Shown here: piece by piece, positions 18,851 to 27,227 of the stretch
How positions within the stretch are numbered: the first letter of the stretch is position 1
Layout: each line of letters opens with the position of its first letter
Source: Blautia sp.
Lineage (GTDB): Bacteria; Bacillota; Clostridia; Lachnospirales; Lachnospiraceae
DNA: 64,000 nucleotides
Assembly: GCA_023663685.1 (NCBI GenBank)
Contig: JAMPHB010000004.1
Location: 1-64,000 of the forward strand
Direction of reading: 5' to 3'
Notes under the pieces: model-generated
The model's database searches: none
What the model was told of the DNA's origin: nothing
What the model saw: only the letters and a program-made list of their open reading frames with translations
Made by a program: the position numbers and the translations under genes

Positions 18851-18861
18851 GGAGAGCAGCT

Positions 18862-19704
18862 ATGGCGAATAAAATTGACGGGAAGCAGATTTCCGCAGAC
18901 ATCAGGGAAGAATTAAAGGAGGAGGTCACCGCTTTAAAGGCCGCGGGCAAAAGCTGTTGTCTGGCGGTGATTCAGGTAGGAGACGATCCGGCCTCCAGTG
19001 TCTATGTGAACAACAAGAAAAAGGCCTGTGCCTACATTGGCATCGAGTCCAGAGCCTATGAGCTTAAGGCGGAGACGACGGAGGAGGAGCTGCTGGCTCT
19101 GATTGATCAGTTAAACCGCGAGGAGGCAGTACACGGAATCCTCTGCCAGCTTCCGCTTCCCGGGCATATTGACGAGGATAAGGTCATTCAGGCAATCTCT
19201 CCGGGGAAGGACGTGGACGGCTTTCACCCCCGGAATGTGGGATCTCTTGTCATCGGGCAAAAGGGCTTCGTGTCCTGTACGCCGGCAGGAATCGTGGAAC
19301 TTTTACACAGAAGCGGGATTGCCCTGGAGGGAAAGCACTGTGTAGTCATTGGCCGAAGCAATATCGTGGGAAAACCCATGGCGCTCCTGATGCTCAGGGA
19401 GAACTGTACGGTTACGGTCTGCCATTCTAAGACAGAGGATTTGAAGAGCATTTGCCGACAGGCGGATATTCTGATTGTCGCTATGGGAAGACCCGGATAT
19501 ATCGGTGCAGATTATGTGAAGGAAGGGGCTGTCGTCATTGATGTGGGAATTCATCGGATGAAGGACGGACTCTGCGGAGATGTGAAATATGATGAGGTGG
19601 AGCCTGTGGCATCCTACATTACGCCTGTGCCTGGCGGCGTCGGTCCCATGACAATCGCTATGCTCATGCGCAATTGTGTAGAGGCAATGAAACTCGATTC
19701 ATAA
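18862..19704 (+). CDS. folD: Bifunctional methylene-THF dehydrogenase / methenyl-THF cyclohydrolase
   Basis: FolD interconverts 5,10-methylene-, methenyl- and 10-formyl-THF, the step next to fhs. The catalytic Tyr/Lys are in SVYVNNKKKACAYIGI (about 47-62), the substrate loop is QLPLPGHID, the cofactor loop is GRSNIVGKPMA, and the C-terminal TPVPGGVGPMT is intact. Length (280 aa) is typical. GGAGAG precedes ATG. Confidence 0.97.
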   Translation: MANKIDGKQISADIREELKEEVTALKAAGKSCCLAVIQVGDDPASSVYVNNKKKACAYIGIESRAYELKAETTEEELLALIDQLNREEAVHGILCQLPLPGHIDEDKVIQAISPGKDVDGFHPRNVGSLVIGQKGFVSCTPAGIVELLHRSGIALEGKHCVVIGRSNIVGKPMALLMLRENCTVTVCHSKTEDLKSICRQADILIVAMGRPGYIGADYVKEGAVVIDVGIHRMKDGLCGDVKYDEVEPVASYITPVPGGVGPMTIAMLMRNCVEAMKLDS

Positions 19705-19727
19705 GAAACGGACGAGGGGAAAATGCT

Positions 19728-20954
19728 ATGAAATGTGTTCACTGTGGTCAGGAGCTGAAAGAGGGAAGCCTCTTTTGCTCGAACTGTGGGAAAGAGGTAC
19801 AGATTGTACCGGATTATAACGTATATGATGAGGATTATTTAAAGCAGGTAATCAAGGAGGAAAACCGCCCGGCAGGGGGGACGCCGCAGTCCGGCAGTCA
19901 GCCGGGGAATGCGGCCCGGCAGAAAAAGAAAAAAATGTATATCATTCTGGGAAGCTGTGCAGCGCTGCTTTTCGTGGCAGTTGTTGCGCTTGTTGTTGGA
20001 CTGGGCGTAAAAAATAAGCGCGCAGGCTCCTTTGATTATCAGATGCAGATGGCGCAGGAGGCCTATGAAAAGGGAAATATCGAGTCCGCTATCGAATACT
20101 ATGAAAACGCACTGGCGCTCGATGCAGACAATATCGAGGTGCGGCTGATACTAGCATCCATCTACATGGAGAGAAAGGATTACGATTCCGTGATGATCCT
20201 CTGTCAGGAGGTGATACAGATGGAAAACAGCAACCAGATGGCCTGCGAGATGCTGATCTCCATCTATGAGAATCAAAAGAATTACGACGCAATACTTGCC
20301 CTGCGGGAAGCGGTGAGCGACAGTCTTAAGGATTTGTTTGCCGTCTATGAGGTGACGCCTCCCCTGTTCAGTCAGGAGCCGGGAACCTATGAGGAGTTTT
20401 TGTCCATTGCGCTTACGGCGGACGGGGAATATGAAATCTATTACTCGCTGGACGGCTCTGACCCGACGCTGCGGGGACTCCGCTATGGGATGCCGATCGA
20501 GCTGGATGAGAATCAGAAGATCTACCGGATCAGTGCTGTGTGCATGAACGATAAAGGGCTTTACAGTGAGGTTGTCACAAACGAATACCAGATTGATATT
20601 CCGGCGCCTGCCATGCCGATCGTCACGCCAAACGGCGGAGATTTCGGAGTGGAGACTACCGTAACCATAACCGTTCCCGACGGCTGCAGCGCCTACTATA
20701 CATGGGACGGCTCTGATCCGGGGGTTTTTAGCGCGAGATATACCGGCCCGATTACAATTCCCGAGGGAAATAATGTGCTTTCTGTAATTATCGTAGACAA
20801 TGAGACGGGACTGATATCGGATATTTTCAGGGGAAATTATATCTTCTATCCCGAGGGGGATGAAGGGGAGACTCTGCCTGAGGCCGATGAAGAAGAGGAG
20901 GCAGGTAATGAAAAAAGTGTTGTTAGTTGGAAAACTAAACAGTTTTATGCATGA
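19728..20954 (+). CDS. Zinc-ribbon, TPR and chitobiase-like-domain membrane protein
   Basis: From the N-terminus of this 408-residue protein: a zinc ribbon (CVHCG...CSNCG, about 3-23); a linker; one transmembrane helix (about 70-95, IILGSCAALLFVAVVALVVG); TPR-like helices (about 105-200); and two repeats of a chitobiase C-terminal-like beta domain (YYSLDGSDPT and YYTWDGSDPG, about 220-385). The zinc ribbon would be cytoplasmic and the TPR and beta domains outside. ATG at 19728 follows GAGGGG. Its 3' end overlaps the receiver-domain gene by 47 bp, suggesting that the pair works together. The function is unknown. Confidence 0.85.
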   Translation: MKCVHCGQELKEGSLFCSNCGKEVQIVPDYNVYDEDYLKQVIKEENRPAGGTPQSGSQPGNAARQKKKKMYIILGSCAALLFVAVVALVVGLGVKNKRAGSFDYQMQMAQEAYEKGNIESAIEYYENALALDADNIEVRLILASIYMERKDYDSVMILCQEVIQMENSNQMACEMLISIYENQKNYDAILALREAVSDSLKDLFAVYEVTPPLFSQEPGTYEEFLSIALTADGEYEIYYSLDGSDPTLRGLRYGMPIELDENQKIYRISAVCMNDKGLYSEVVTNEYQIDIPAPAMPIVTPNGGDFGVETTVTITVPDGCSAYYTWDGSDPGVFSARYTGPITIPEGNNVLSVIIVDNETGLISDIFRGNYIFYPEGDEGETLPEADEEEEAGNEKSVVSWKTKQFYA

Positions 20955-21708
20955 GATCAACAGCTATCTCGCAGAGCAGTGTCTGGTGCAGCTCTGTCCT
21001 GACGATCCCGAGGATCTGGTTGGAATGCTTGGCATTGCGAAGCCGGATCTGGTCATAGTGATTATGACGGGAAACGCGATGGGACCGAAGACAGTTCTGA
21101 CCCTTTTATGCGAAAAATGTCCGGGGATTCCGGTAATGCTCCTTGGAAGTGCGGAGGAAGAGGAGGCGGCAGCCGGGTATCTTTCCCTGGAATGGGTTCG
21201 TTTTCTGCGCCGTCCCGTAAGCCGGGATAAGCTTTTGCGTAATCTCGACCGGCTGCTTGTGATCGGACAGAATCTGGGGGAGTCTATACAGAGGACAATC
21301 GAGAGGACAATTGCCAAAAACGAGGAGCTGACCTCCGGTATGAAGCGAAAGGCTGTTTTGGTGGTAGATGATGATTCTGCCGTGCTTCGCACTATGCAGG
21401 AGATTCTTTCTTACCGGTATAAGGCAATGCTTACGACCTCCGCCGCGCAGGCAATCGCGTCGATTGCAAAGCGGCGGCCCGATATCATTCTTCTGGATTA
21501 TGATATGCCGGTATGTGACGGCAGGCTGGCTTTTCAGATGCTCCGCGCAGAGCGGGCCACAAAGGATATTCCGGTAGTATTCCTTGTAGACGCATCGGAT
21601 CCTGCCAGAATAAAAGCAATGGCAGACCTAAAGCCGCAGGGCTATCTGCTTAAGCCCTGCTCGGAGGATAAGCTTTTTCATATGATTGACGAGGTGCTGG
21701 GCGAATAA
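20908..21708 (+). CDS. Double receiver-domain protein without an output domain
   Basis: The 266-residue product has two CheY-like halves. The C-terminal receiver (about 147-265) has the acidic pocket (VVDDD), the phospho-acceptor Asp in ILLDYDMP and the Lys in YLLKPC, but the usual switch Thr is Val (VVFLVDAS). The N-terminal half (about 1-118) has the same fold pattern but lacks the acidic pocket and acceptor Asp, so it is a pseudo-receiver. No DNA-binding or enzymatic domain follows. ATG at 20908 has AGGAGG upstream and lies inside the preceding gene. The last codons and stop lie in a palindrome shared with xpt. Confidence 0.85.
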   Translation: MKKVLLVGKLNSFMHEINSYLAEQCLVQLCPDDPEDLVGMLGIAKPDLVIVIMTGNAMGPKTVLTLLCEKCPGIPVMLLGSAEEEEAAAGYLSLEWVRFLRRPVSRDKLLRNLDRLLVIGQNLGESIQRTIERTIAKNEELTSGMKRKAVLVVDDDSAVLRTMQEILSYRYKAMLTTSAAQAIASIAKRRPDIILLDYDMPVCDGRLAFQMLRAERATKDIPVVFLVDASDPARIKAMADLKPQGYLLKPCSEDKLFHMIDEVLGE

Positions 21709-21721
21709 TTTATTCGCCCAG
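21697..21721. terminator. Palindrome across two convergent stop codons
   Basis: A 12-bp perfect inverted repeat (21697-21708 with 21710-21721, one central base) contains the last codons and stops of both the receiver-domain gene and xpt, which end one base apart. It can fold in either transcript and probably acts as a bidirectional terminator or 3' stabiliser, although T-runs are lacking. Because of the symmetry both proteins end Leu-Gly-Glu. Confidence 0.6.
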
Positions 21722-22285
21722 AAATTCGATTTTACCGGCTTCCATATGCCCGATCCGGGCAAGGGAATAGACGTCAAATCCCTGCGCAGTCAGCTTTTCG
21801 CGGCCGGGCTGGAAGGATTTTTCGATGAGAATCCCGATACCCGCAATCGTGGCATGAGCTTTGCGGAATAAGCGGATGGCGCCGGTAGCGGCCTCGCCGT
21901 TGGCAAGGAAATCGTCAATGACCAGCACATGGTCGTCTGCGCTCACCAGTCTGGAGGATAAGGTAAGCTCATAGCTTGTCCCCTTCGTAAAGCTGGCAAC
22001 CTCTGTCTGGTACAGATGATCGTTCAGCACCTTCGAGGGCTGTTTTTTTAGAATGATGAGGGGAAGCCCCATGCACTGGGCAGTCATCAGTCCCGGGGCA
22101 ATGCCCGAGCTCTCAATGGCCGCGACCTTTGTGATGCCCCTGTCTTTAAAGTGTTCGGCAAACGCCTGCCCGATACGAAGCATCAGAGCGGGATCCACCT
22201 GATGATTGATGAAGCTGTCAACCTTCAATATGTCGGCATTGACCGCAATGCCCTCTTGTAATATACGTTCCTGTAATTCTTTCAA
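21710..22285 (-). CDS. xpt: Xanthine phosphoribosyltransferase
   Basis: The 191-residue purine salvage enzyme converts xanthine and PRPP to XMP. The PRPP-binding motif is [14 protein letters not shown] (about 125-138), and the N-terminus [13 protein letters not shown]... NHQVDP is typical of Xpt. It is the only minus-strand gene in this stretch and converges on the receiver-domain gene. The RBS is weak (GAGGTAAAGAGC region). I looked for a purine riboswitch in the 148-bp upstream region and did not recognise one. Confidence 0.95.
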   Translation of the reverse strand: MKELQERILQEGIAVNADILKVDSFINHQVDPALMLRIGQAFAEHFKDRGITKVAAIESSGIAPGLMTAQCMGLPLIILKKQPSKVLNDHLYQTEVASFTKGTSYELTLSSRLVSADDHVLVIDDFLANGEAATGAIRLFRKAHATIAGIGILIEKSFQPGREKLTAQGFDVYSLARIGHMEAGKIEFLGE

Positions 22286-22397
22286 GCTCTTTACCTCACA
22301 TATGTAATTTATTTTTCCAGTATACCATTTCTCAAGGTAAAATTATAGTCCCCGCACTCATTTTTCATAAAAATTTGTTAAAAATACAGTTGTGAGC

Positions 22398-22427
22398 TTG
22401 TCACTTTATGGAAGAATATAGTAAAAT
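22398..22427 (+). promoter_or_regulatory. Promoter placed to give a leaderless rlmH transcript
   Basis: TTGTCA (22398-22403) and TAAAAT (22422-22427) are 18 bp apart. The -10 ends six bases before the rlmH ATG at 22434, so the expected transcription start is at or within a base or two of that ATG. No Shine-Dalgarno sequence is present in the same stretch. Confidence 0.55.
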
Positions 22428-22433
22428 GTCAGA

Positions 22434-22910
22434 ATGAGAATTACTGTGCTTTGTGTTGGAAAAATTAAAGAGAAATTTTTTGTGCAGGCGGTAGAGGAGT
22501 ACCGGAAACGCTTAAGCCGTTACTGTCAGCTGGAAATCATAGAGGTGAAGGACGAGCAGACAAAGGAAAACGCTTCCCCTGCAGAACAGCGGATCGTAAA
22601 AGAGCAGGAGGGGGAGCGCATTTTAAAATGCATACGGGACGGCTATGTGATCGCACTGACCATAGACGGGACTTCCTGCGACTCTGTAGAACTCTCCGGG
22701 CGTCTCATGCGTCTCGGTGTGGAGGGGTACAGCCACATCTGCTTTGTGATTGGCGGCTCGCTCGGACTCTCCGATGCGGTGTGCGGCAGGGCGGATTTCT
22801 GCCTGAGCTTTTCGAAGCTGACATTTCCCCACCAACTTATGCGGGTAATCCTGCTGGAGCAGATTTACCGCTCCTACCGGATTATGAACCATGAGCCTTA
22901 TCACAAATGA
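22434..22910 (+). CDS. rlmH: 23S rRNA (pseudouridine-1915 N3) methyltransferase RlmH
   Basis: The 158-residue SPOUT methyltransferase modifies helix 69 of 23S rRNA. The N-terminal MRITVLCVGKIKEKF, the SAM-binding knot region HICFVIGGSLGLSDAV and the C-terminal EQIYRSYRIMNHEPYHK are all conserved. The start is fixed by family alignment. Unusually there is no RBS; the predicted promoter suggests a leaderless mRNA. Length is standard. Confidence 0.96.
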   Translation: MRITVLCVGKIKEKFFVQAVEEYRKRLSRYCQLEIIEVKDEQTKENASPAEQRIVKEQEGERILKCIRDGYVIALTIDGTSCDSVELSGRLMRLGVEGYSHICFVIGGSLGLSDAVCGRADFCLSFSKLTFPHQLMRVILLEQIYRSYRIMNHEPYHK

Positions 22911-22925
22911 GAGACCGGGGGAATA

Positions 22926-22958
22926 CATTTTTGCAGAAAGCTTCCCCTTCTGCAAATG
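22926..22958 (+). other. Hairpin between rlmH and yqfC
   Basis: TTTGCAGAA (22930-22938) pairs perfectly with TTCTGCAAA (22948-22956), and an extension CAT/ATG pairs after a two-base bulge. No T-run follows on either strand. It may terminate rlmH weakly or shape the leader of the yqfC transcript. Confidence 0.5.
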
Positions 22959-22995
22959 CGCGAATAGGACCAGCCTTATTTTCATATAGTTAAAT

Positions 22996-23292
22996 ATGAG
23001 AAGCCGAGGTGTAAATTCAGAGAAAAAGAAAACGGAAGCCGAGCAGATTGTAGACATGTTTGGACTCCCGCGGGATCTGTTCATGGGGCTGCCGCTGCTG
23101 TCCCTTGCGGGCAACCACTCCTTATGCATCACGAATCACAGGGGAATCCGGCAGTACAGCAGCGAGCTGATTGTTGTGTCCGCGAAGGCATTTGCGATAC
23201 AGATTACGGGAAGGAATCTCTACATTCCTAAATTTTCCGGGGAGCAGCTGGAAATCACAGGATATATGGAAGGAATTATGTTTGTCCCATGA
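22996..23292 (+). CDS. yqfC: YabP/YqfC-family sporulation protein
   Basis: The 98-residue protein has the YabP/YqfC fold pattern (MGLPLLSLAGNHSLCITNHRG... ITGRNLYIPKFSGEQLEITGYM). YqfC is a mother-cell sporulation protein in Bacillus and clostridia. It overlaps yqfD by ATGA, so the two are translationally coupled. The upstream RBS is weak. The order yqfC-yqfD-phoH-yqfF-ybeY is the same as in Bacillus. Confidence 0.9.
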   Translation: MRSRGVNSEKKKTEAEQIVDMFGLPRDLFMGLPLLSLAGNHSLCITNHRGIRQYSSELIVVSAKAFAIQITGRNLYIPKFSGEQLEITGYMEGIMFVP

Positions 23293-24533
23293 TCAGGCGG
23301 CTGTATTTGTTTGCAAGAGGCGTTCTCACGGTCTGTATACAGGGAAAAAATATTGCCCGCTTTCTCAATCTGTGCATCCGCGCAGGCATCGAATTCTGGG
23401 ACATGGAGTATGTGGATTCCCAGAACCTCCGGCTGCACATGTATCTTGCGGATGTGTATGAGCTTAGACCCTATCTAAAAAAGACCCGTGTGAGGCTTCG
23501 CATTGAAGAGCGCTTTGGGCTTCCCTTTCTGCTTGGGCGTTACCGGGCGAGGAAGGTCTGTGCGCTGATTTTTCCCGTGATGGCGGTTTTCGTCGCGGTT
23601 CTCTCCACCCGGATCTGGCGCATTGATGTCGTCGGCAATTCCTCCATTGGGGAGGAGACGGTTCTTAAGTATCTGGAATCGAAAAATATCCGCTGTGGGA
23701 TGGAGCGCTCCGCAATCGACAATGAGGCCTTGGAGCTCTCTCTCAGGCAGGATTTTGACGCAGTTATATGGGCGAGCGTCTATGAGAAGGGAACCAGACT
23801 GGTGGTGTCTGTGCAGGAGAAGTTAAAGACCGACCGCGCAGAAGAAAAGCAGGAGGTATGTACGGATCTTGTCGCGGAGCGGGATGCGGTGATTGTTTCC
23901 ATCATCACCCGAAACGGCACGCCGAAGGTTGTGGCCGGGGACAAGGTTGCGGCCGGGGATACGCTGGTCTGCGGCAGGCAGGAAATCCTTGGGGACGACG
24001 GCGAGGTGGCGGATTACTTTTATCAGAGCGCGGATGCGGACGTGTACGGGGAGGTGGTCTACGACTATGAGGACTGGATTCCCACAAGCTTTACGGAAAA
24101 GGAGCCCACCGGAAAGGAAAAGCATGAGTACTACCTGGCATTTGGCGCATGGCAGTTAAATATGCCCTCAGTCTATGCAGATTACGATGAGTATGAACGT
24201 CTGGAGGAGGTAAGGCAGTTCGTCATTATGGACAGCTTTTATCTTCCGGTGTATTTCGGGAGGATCACAGAGACAGAGCAGAATATCGTCGGGCATACGC
24301 GGTCTGAAGAGGAGGTAAAGGAGCTGGCTCTTTTGCATCTGGAACAATTTCTTTCAGATTTGGAAGAAAATGGGGTGTCTATTTCGGACAAAAATGTTAT
24401 GATAGAAAAGACAGACGGGGGATATCATATCTATGGGAAGATTTCCGCCAGCGAGAGAATCGGGAAGGCGGCTGTCACAGAGATATTGCAAAAGCCGTCC
24501 GGTGAGGCGGCCACAGAAGAAGAGCAGGAGTAA
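23289..24533 (+). CDS. yqfD: Sporulation protein YqfD
   Basis: YqfD is a mother-cell membrane protein needed for spore formation in Bacillus. This 414-residue copy has an N-terminal cytoplasmic domain (about 1-90), one transmembrane helix (about 92-115, VCALIFPVMAVFVAVLS) and a long extracytoplasmic domain with a region resembling POTRA/FtsQ (IDVVGNSSIGEETVLKYLE). The start codon overlaps the yqfC stop by 4 bp. Length is typical. Confidence 0.92.
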   Translation: MIRRLYLFARGVLTVCIQGKNIARFLNLCIRAGIEFWDMEYVDSQNLRLHMYLADVYELRPYLKKTRVRLRIEERFGLPFLLGRYRARKVCALIFPVMAVFVAVLSTRIWRIDVVGNSSIGEETVLKYLESKNIRCGMERSAIDNEALELSLRQDFDAVIWASVYEKGTRLVVSVQEKLKTDRAEEKQEVCTDLVAERDAVIVSIITRNGTPKVVAGDKVAAGDTLVCGRQEILGDDGEVADYFYQSADADVYGEVVYDYEDWIPTSFTEKEPTGKEKHEYYLAFGAWQLNMPSVYADYDEYERLEEVRQFVIMDSFYLPVYFGRITETEQNIVGHTRSEEEVKELALLHLEQFLSDLEENGVSISDKNVMIEKTDGGYHIYGKISASERIGKAAVTEILQKPSGEAATEEEQE

Positions 24534-24541
24534 AGGATAGT

Positions 24542-25528
24542 ATGAGTTTGAAAGAAGTTACATTGAACATACCTACGGAGCACATGGCAAATGTGTTCGG
24601 GCAGTTCGATTCCAATATCAAGCGGGTGGAGCGCACGCTCGGCGTGACAGTCGTGGTTCGGGATGATTCCATAAAGATCATTGGCGGCGATTCGACGGCC
24701 GCCGGTGCGGCGGAGGTATTTTCCCAGCTCGCGGAATTGTCCAAAAGAGGCAATGTCATCAATGAGCAGAATGTCAATTATGCGCTGGCGCTGCTTGCGG
24801 AGAATCAGGGGGATGCGCTGGTGGAGATTGACAGGGACGTCATCTGCCATACGATTCAGGGCAAGCCCGTGAAGCCAAAGACCATCGGGCAAAAGAACTA
24901 TGTGGACAATATCCGTCAGAGGATGGTGGTCTTCGGCATGGGGCCGGCGGGCACGGGCAAGACCTACCTCGCCATGGCCATGGCAATCACGGCGTTTAAG
25001 AATGAGGATGTGAGCCGGATTATCCTGACCCGCCCGGCGATAGAGGCGGGGGAGAAGCTGGGATTTCTGCCCGGAGATCTGCAGAGCAAGGTTGACCCCT
25101 ATCTGCGGCCGCTTTACGACGCACTGTATCAGATCATGGGGGCGGAGAGTTTCCAGAGGAATATGGAAAAGGGACTGATCGAGGTTGCGCCTCTGGCATA
25201 CATGCGGGGGCGCACGCTGGACAATGCCTTTATCATCTTAGATGAGGCGCAGAACACCACTCCGGCACAGATGAAGATGTTTCTGACCCGGATTGGTTTT
25301 GGATCAAAGGCAGTGATTACAGGAGATGCGACCCAGAAGGATCTGGCGCCGGGAACGAAGTCCGGTCTGGATGTGGCGCTGCGGGTGCTGAGGAACATAG
25401 AGGATATCGGCATCTGTGAGCTGACCAGCAGGGACGTGGTGAGGCATCCGCTGGTACAGCGCATTGTTGAGGCCTATGAGGACTATGAGAAAAAGGCGAA
25501 AAAGAACGCCGGACGGGAGCGGCGATGA
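24542..25528 (+). CDS. phoH: PhoH-family ATPase
   Basis: The 328-residue protein has a short N-terminal KH-like RNA-binding region (about 20-80) and a RecA/helicase-like ATPase with Walker A GPAGTGKTYLAMAMA and Walker B FIILDEAQNTTPAQ. PhoH/YbeZ is linked to RNA processing together with the YbeY nuclease encoded two genes downstream. Its stop overlaps the next start (ATGA), so the cluster is translationally coupled. Confidence 0.95.
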   Translation: MSLKEVTLNIPTEHMANVFGQFDSNIKRVERTLGVTVVVRDDSIKIIGGDSTAAGAAEVFSQLAELSKRGNVINEQNVNYALALLAENQGDALVEIDRDVICHTIQGKPVKPKTIGQKNYVDNIRQRMVVFGMGPAGTGKTYLAMAMAITAFKNEDVSRIILTRPAIEAGEKLGFLPGDLQSKVDPYLRPLYDALYQIMGAESFQRNMEKGLIEVAPLAYMRGRTLDNAFIILDEAQNTTPAQMKMFLTRIGFGSKAVITGDATQKDLAPGTKSGLDVALRVLRNIEDIGICELTSRDVVRHPLVQRIVEAYEDYEKKAKKNAGRERR

Positions 25529-26709
25529 AGTACAAGGAAAGGCTGAATCTGTACCGGACGCTGGCCGTCGCCGTGATGGCGCTTGTCACCTTTGGCGTGA
25601 CAGCACTTTTAAGCGCGGGCAGTCATTTTTATACAGATGAATGGCTCTGTCTGTTTTTTGTAGATCTGATTTTTCTGTTTATTTATGTCTTTGAGCTGGA
25701 ATATGAGAGGAGACAGGGCGTTCTTGCCAATAATACGCGCAGCAATTTTATGCGGATTGCAGGCATGTACACGGCCTGCGCCATTCTGGCGTTCGGGATG
25801 AGCTATCTCCCGGAGTTTAGCAAGCCTGTTATTCTTATTCCGCTGCTCATGTGTGCGGTGTCAAACATGGCGCTGGCCTTGTCCACCGGTCTGTTTTTTG
25901 ACATTTTGCTTGCGTTGATCTCGGGAGGAAACTTTCACGCGCTGCTTGCGCTGGTGCTTCTTACCCTGCTGGGAGCCGTGCTCTCTGAGGCACTTAAGGA
26001 GCGCGCCTATCGTCTGCCGATAGCCCTGAACATGTTCTTTTTGAACCTGATGCTCCCCGGAATCTTTTACTACTGGTCTTACAAGGAGATTACGGTGTCC
26101 TGTTTTCTATACGGCGCTGGCAACGGAATCATTACGGCGTTTGGCGCATATATGATTTTCGGAAAAGTCTGGCGGGAAAGCGAAAAAGAGATGGACAACC
26201 AGTATCTGGATATTGTGACTGAGGACTACTCGGAGGTGGTGGCATTAAAGGATTATTCCATGCAGGAATACAGGCATGCAAAGAGGGTCTCGGACATAGC
26301 CTACCGCTGTGGTCAGGTGGTTGGCTGCAATCCCAATCTCTGTCTTGCAGCCGGGTTTTATTACCGCATGGGTCGCTGGCTTGGGGAGCCATACGGCAGG
26401 AATATGCGAAAAAAGGCGGAACAGCTCTGTTTTCCGGACAGGCTCACACAGATATTGTGCGAATATTATGGGGAGGCGCAAAGACCCTCCTCGCCGGAGT
26501 CCGCGCTGGTGCATATGGTGGATGCGCTGGCAATCAAGCTGGAGGTGATGGACAAGACTATGGGGGACAGCCAGTGGAACCGGGATATTTTAATCTACCA
26601 GACACTGAATGAATTTTCCGCCTCGGGGCTCTATGACCATTCCGGCATGAGTATGAACCAGTTTTTGAAGGCGCGGGAATTTCTGGCAAAGGAGGAGATG
26701 CTGCAATGA
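25525..26709 (+). CDS. Degenerate 7TM-HD protein (YqfF/PgpH-like) lacking the HD motif
   Basis: In Bacillus this position, between phoH and ybeY, holds yqfF (PgpH), a c-di-AMP phosphodiesterase. This 394-residue protein keeps about seven membrane helices (about 10-225) and a C-terminal helical domain aligned with the HD hydrolase (about 245-390, YRHAKRVSDIAYRCGQVVG). The large extracellular 7TMR-HDED domain is missing. The catalytic HD of the YYHDIGK motif is replaced by RM (FYYRMGRW). It is therefore probably not a phosphodiesterase but may bind ligand or act as a scaffold. Both ends overlap neighbours by 4 bp. Confidence 0.75.
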   Translation: MKYKERLNLYRTLAVAVMALVTFGVTALLSAGSHFYTDEWLCLFFVDLIFLFIYVFELEYERRQGVLANNTRSNFMRIAGMYTACAILAFGMSYLPEFSKPVILIPLLMCAVSNMALALSTGLFFDILLALISGGNFHALLALVLLTLLGAVLSEALKERAYRLPIALNMFFLNLMLPGIFYYWSYKEITVSCFLYGAGNGIITAFGAYMIFGKVWRESEKEMDNQYLDIVTEDYSEVVALKDYSMQEYRHAKRVSDIAYRCGQVVGCNPNLCLAAGFYYRMGRWLGEPYGRNMRKKAEQLCFPDRLTQILCEYYGEAQRPSSPESALVHMVDALAIKLEVMDKTMGDSQWNRDILIYQTLNEFSASGLYDHSGMSMNQFLKAREFLAKEEMLQ

Positions 26710-27218
26710 GCTTTTATCTGGAAACGGAGTGTGAGCCCGGTTTTGATTTTCCCTATGAGGCGCTTGCCCGGGAGGCAGTGCGCTTTTGCATCGACCATGA
26801 GGGTTTTCCCTGCGGGGCGGAGGTGAATCTGACACTCACGGACAATGCGGGGATTCAGAGGATCAACCGGGAGTTCAGGCAGATTGACCGCCCGACGGAC
26901 GTGCTGTCCTTTCCCATGCTCGCCTACGACGCCCCCGGGGATTTTTCTTTTCTTCAGAGGAAGGAGGAGGGGGATTTTAACCCGGATACCGGGGAGGCTC
27001 TGCTGGGAGATATTGTAATCTCGGTGGAAAAGGTGAAGGAGCAGGCACTCTCATATAACCACAGCGAGCGGCGGGAATTTGCCTTTTTAATTGTACATAG
27101 TATGCTGCATCTCTTCGGCTATGACCATATGACGGAGGAGGAGGCCGCTGTGATGGAGGAGAAACAGCGCAGGCTGCTGTCTGCTATGAATATTACGAGA
27201 GAATCCGAAAAGAATTGA
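26706..27218 (+). CDS. ybeY: Endoribonuclease YbeY
   Basis: YbeY processes the 3' end of 16S rRNA and takes part in ribosome quality control. The zinc-binding motif is HSMLHLFGYDH (about 117-127), and NREFRQIDRPTDVLSFPM is the family signature upstream. At 170 residues it is slightly longer than E. coli YbeY owing to a loop after the PTDVLSFP segment. The start overlaps the preceding gene by ATGA. Confidence 0.96.
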   Translation: MSFYLETECEPGFDFPYEALAREAVRFCIDHEGFPCGAEVNLTLTDNAGIQRINREFRQIDRPTDVLSFPMLAYDAPGDFSFLQRKEEGDFNPDTGEALLGDIVISVEKVKEQALSYNHSERREFAFLIVHSMLHLFGYDHMTEEEAAVMEEKQRRLLSAMNITRESEKN

Positions 27219-27227
27219 GGTAAGACA

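Noticed and set aside
22286..22433. Purine riboswitch upstream of xpt
   Set aside because: xpt is often riboswitch-controlled, but the 148 bp upstream show neither the conserved TATA/GTTTCTACC-type core segments nor a three-way stem arrangement.
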